Shown here: piece after piece, positions 35,326-36,471 of the stretch
Numbering within the stretch: position 1 is the first letter of the stretch
Layout: each line of letters starts with the position of its first letter
DNA from: Cryobacterium shii
GTDB lineage: Bacteria; Actinomycetota; Actinomycetes; Actinomycetales; Microbacteriaceae
Direction of reading: 5' to 3'
Assembly: GCF_004402595.1 (NCBI RefSeq)
Contig: NZ_SOFY01000027.1
Location: forward strand, 1-36,471
DNA length: 36,471 bases
Made by a program: the position numbers and the translations under genes
The notes under the pieces: generated by a model
Told to the model about the DNA's origin: nothing
The model's database searches: none
The model's input: only the letters and a program-made list of their open reading frames with translations

Positions 35326-35416
35326 GGAGACGTCGCATAGTACGGCTTAGTGCACCACCCTGCTAAGGTGGAGTACCCTTCACGGGGTACCGTGGGTTCA
35401 AATCCCACCGTCTCCG
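35326..35416 (+). tRNA. tRNA-Ser, anticodon GCU
   Basis: The acceptor strands GGAGACG and CGTCTCC pair perfectly; the anticodon stem CCACC/GGTGG encloses the loop CTGCTAA with anticodon GCT, reading AGC/AGU codons. The long variable arm GTACCC-TTCAC-GGGGTAC and the T-arm GTGGGTTCAAATCCCAC confirm a class II serine tRNA; the discriminator is G and CCA is not encoded. Confidence 0.95.
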
Positions 35417-35437
35417 CACTTGAGAGCCCGCAGCCGT

Positions 35438-35491
35438 CCCCGGAATCCCTCGTTCACTGATCCAGTGTTCAGAGGGCATCCGGGGCTTTTT
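35438..35491 (+). terminator. Rho-independent terminator after tRNA-Ser(GCU)
   Basis: CCCCGGAATCCCTCGTTCACT pairs imperfectly with the strand ending AGAGGGCATCCGGGG, followed by CTTTTT. It lies about 20 nt after the tRNA. Confidence 0.8.
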
Positions 35492-35515
35492 CTGTTCATC
35501 GGGGCGGACCGAGCG

Positions 35516-35521
35516 TACGCT
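35516..35521 (+). promoter_or_regulatory. -10 element of a leaderless promoter (zinc-ribbon protein)
   Basis: TACGCT, 6 nt (GGCGGC) before ATG at 35528. Confidence 0.45.
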
Positions 35522-35527
35522 GGCGGC

Positions 35528-35815
35528 ATGAATGAGCAGAAGCCCTCCGGTGGGCACCATCCAGGCGGCTACGTGCGGTTCATCGACTGGATGGACGCCA
35601 AACTGAAACGTCCCTTGGGGCCGCCGCCGGTGGGCCCATACGATGCGGTCGTCCGGCGGGTCGGCGAGGCCACGTGCCCCGTGTGCGGCCGGCCGATGGC
35701 CGACCACACCATCGATCATTCGGGTCCGAACGCGGTCCTGCACTGCCCGGCGGATCCCAGGCCGACGCCTCCGGATGAGGCGGTCAACGAACTGGGAATG
35801 AAGAAGGGGCACTGA
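35528..35815 (+). CDS. Small conserved-type protein with zinc-ribbon-like Cys/His cluster
   Basis: A 95-residue cytoplasmic protein of unknown function. The middle has FIDWMDAKLKRPLGPPPVGPY, and the second half holds CPVCGRPMADH followed by a His and CPAD, a CxxC plus HxC-like metal-binding set (about residues 50-75). I recognise the style of a small actinobacterial hypothetical protein but no named family. The ATG at 35528 lies 6 nt after TACGCT, so it is probably leaderless. The frame is open further upstream into the tRNA terminator, which argues for the inner start. The damaged PhnB-like gene starts 1 bp after its stop and is probably co-transcribed. Confidence 0.75.
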   Translation: MNEQKPSGGHHPGGYVRFIDWMDAKLKRPLGPPPVGPYDAVVRRVGEATCPVCGRPMADHTIDHSGPNAVLHCPADPRPTPPDEAVNELGMKKGH

Positions 35816-35816
35816 C

Positions 35817-36302
35817 GTGTAGACGATCAGTCCGTTCCTGTGGTTCGACAATCAGGCTGAGGAGGCGGCCACCTTCTACGTCTCGGTCTTCAGAAATTCC
35901 CGGATCGTGAGCGTTGTGCGCTATCCCGAGGGTTCCCCCGCCCCGGCTGGCACCGCGATGACGGTGTCCTTCGTGATCGACGGGCTCGAGTTCCAGGCGC
36001 TCAACGGGGGACCGCGGTACACGTTCACCGAGGCGATCTCCTTCGTCGTGAGGGCCGAAACCCAGGACGAGATCGACCATTTGTGGGAGAAGCTGACCGC
36101 GGGGGGTTCACCGGGCCGGTGCGGCTGGCTCAAGGACAAATTCGGGCTTTCCTGGCAGATCGTGCCGCCGGTTCTGGTCGAGTTGCTGGGCGACCCCGAT
36201 CCCGAGCGGTCGAGCCGGGTCATGCAGGCCATGTTGCCGATGGGCAACCTCGATATCGCGGCTCTCCGCGCCGCTGCCGATTCTCCGGCCGCTCCGGTCT
36301 GA
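35817..36302 (+). pseudogene. PhnB/VOC-family protein with an amber stop at codon 2
   Basis: From GTG 35817 (AAGGGG 7 nt upstream, 1 bp after the previous stop) the second codon is TAG. Reading through it gives a normal PhnB-type VOC (glyoxalase-fold) protein of about 160 residues: TISPFLWFDNQAEEAATFYV, FRNSRIVSVVRYPEG, FVIDGLEFQALNGGP, and FGLSWQIVPPVLVELL. The expected opening is MQTI, so CAG to TAG is the simplest change. Without read-through, the next usual start is GTG 35907, which would drop the first 30 residues including the first beta-alpha unit. It may be a pseudogene, a point sequence error, or use an unusual start. Function of intact relatives is largely unknown. Confidence 0.8.
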
Positions 36303-36356
36303 TCGAAGTCGCGTGACATCGATGCCTCGGCTCTCGTGACCGGCTAGCCGTTTCGG

Positions 36357-36471
36357 CTAGTGCGCGGAATCGGTGGCCTGGGGGTGGGCGCGGGTCCTGG
36401 CCCGGTTGCCGCGGCCGGCACCGCTGGCCCGGTGGGCGCGGTGGTCCTGGCCCGGTACCCAGGTGCGGGCC
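36357..36471 (-). CDS. Possible C-terminal end of a gene running off the right edge
   Basis: On the complement a frame is open from the window edge to TAG at 36357-36359 and would encode about 37 residues of a basic tail (start WVPGQDHRAHRAS, end ATDSAH). Arg/Gly-rich tails of this kind occur in DEAD-box RNA helicases, but that is only a guess. A 14-bp direct repeat, GGTCCTGGCCCGGT (36393-36406 and 36443-36456), falls in different frames, which weakens the coding case. Confidence 0.3.
   Translation of the reverse strand, partial: ARTWVPGQDHRAHRASGAGRGNRARTRAHPQATDSAH

Noticed and set aside
35817..35822. Amber suppression by one of the nearby serine tRNAs
   Set aside because: Both tRNAs have normal anticodons (UGA and GCU); neither reads UAG.

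Overview
The window looks like chromosomal DNA from a high-GC actinobacterium, most likely Microbacteriaceae. This is inferred from strong GC bias at third codon positions, many GTG/TTG starts, frequent start codons lying 6-7 nt after a TAnnnT box (leaderless style), and actinobacterial families such as an LCP cell-wall ligase, an F420-type LLM oxidoreductase and a cellobiose-type CUT1 sugar operon with a LacI regulator. No phage, insertion sequence, CRISPR array or rRNA was seen. The genus cannot be named from the sequence alone.

Layout. 1-360: non-coding, with an 11-bp tandem repeat and two long inverted repeats. 364-2429 (minus): GntR/FadR regulator plus alpha-hydroxy-acid oxidase, with a clear upstream operator. 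2663-3772 (minus): secreted glycerophosphodiesterase. 3941-4696 (plus): dienelactone-hydrolase-like protein. 4715-5304 (minus): frameshifted DJ-1/PfpI gene. 5474-5869 (minus): DUF3592-like membrane protein. 5975-7441 (plus): POT peptide transporter. 7484-9327 (minus): MarR regulator and MFS exporter. 9442-11393 (plus): lipase-like hydrolase and a lipoate ligase with permuted domain order. 11425-11745 (minus): small acetyltransferase. 11780-13641 (plus): orphan DNA methyltransferase overlapping an LLM oxidoreductase.

13769-23687 (minus) is a carbohydrate-utilisation region. It holds a sugar-binding lipoprotein gene with an internal deletion, two CUT1 permeases, a GH1 beta-glucosidase, a LacI regulator, and a separately transcribed 1178-residue GH94-like phosphorylase with a short NAD(P)-binding protein. 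The same perfect palindrome, TGAGAGCGCTCTCA, precedes both the binding-protein gene and the phosphorylase gene, so the LacI protein probably controls both units. Binding protein, permeases, GH1 enzyme and GH94 enzyme together fit uptake and breakdown of beta-linked gluco-oligosaccharides (1,2-beta or cello-type). Phosphorolysis would give glucose-1-phosphate, the substrate of the phosphoglucomutase encoded at 27934-29550.

23936-27820: DHA2 exporter, VanY-like D,D-carboxypeptidase and secreted amidase-domain protein. 27934-31526: pgm, pheA and a diacylglycerol-kinase-like lipid kinase. 31576-35416: a serine-decoding cluster with serS, a HAD phosphatase, tRNA-Ser(UGA), an LCP ligase and tRNA-Ser(GCU). 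35528-36302: small zinc-ribbon protein and a PhnB/VOC gene whose second codon is TAG. The right edge may hold the tail of one more minus-strand gene.

Three genes appear broken (DJ-1, sugar-binding protein, PhnB). Each may be real decay or a sequence or assembly error. The most distinctive features are the LacI-box regulon, the long perfect palindromes at convergent gene ends, short tandem repeats that run into stop codons, and the consistent leaderless promoter geometry.
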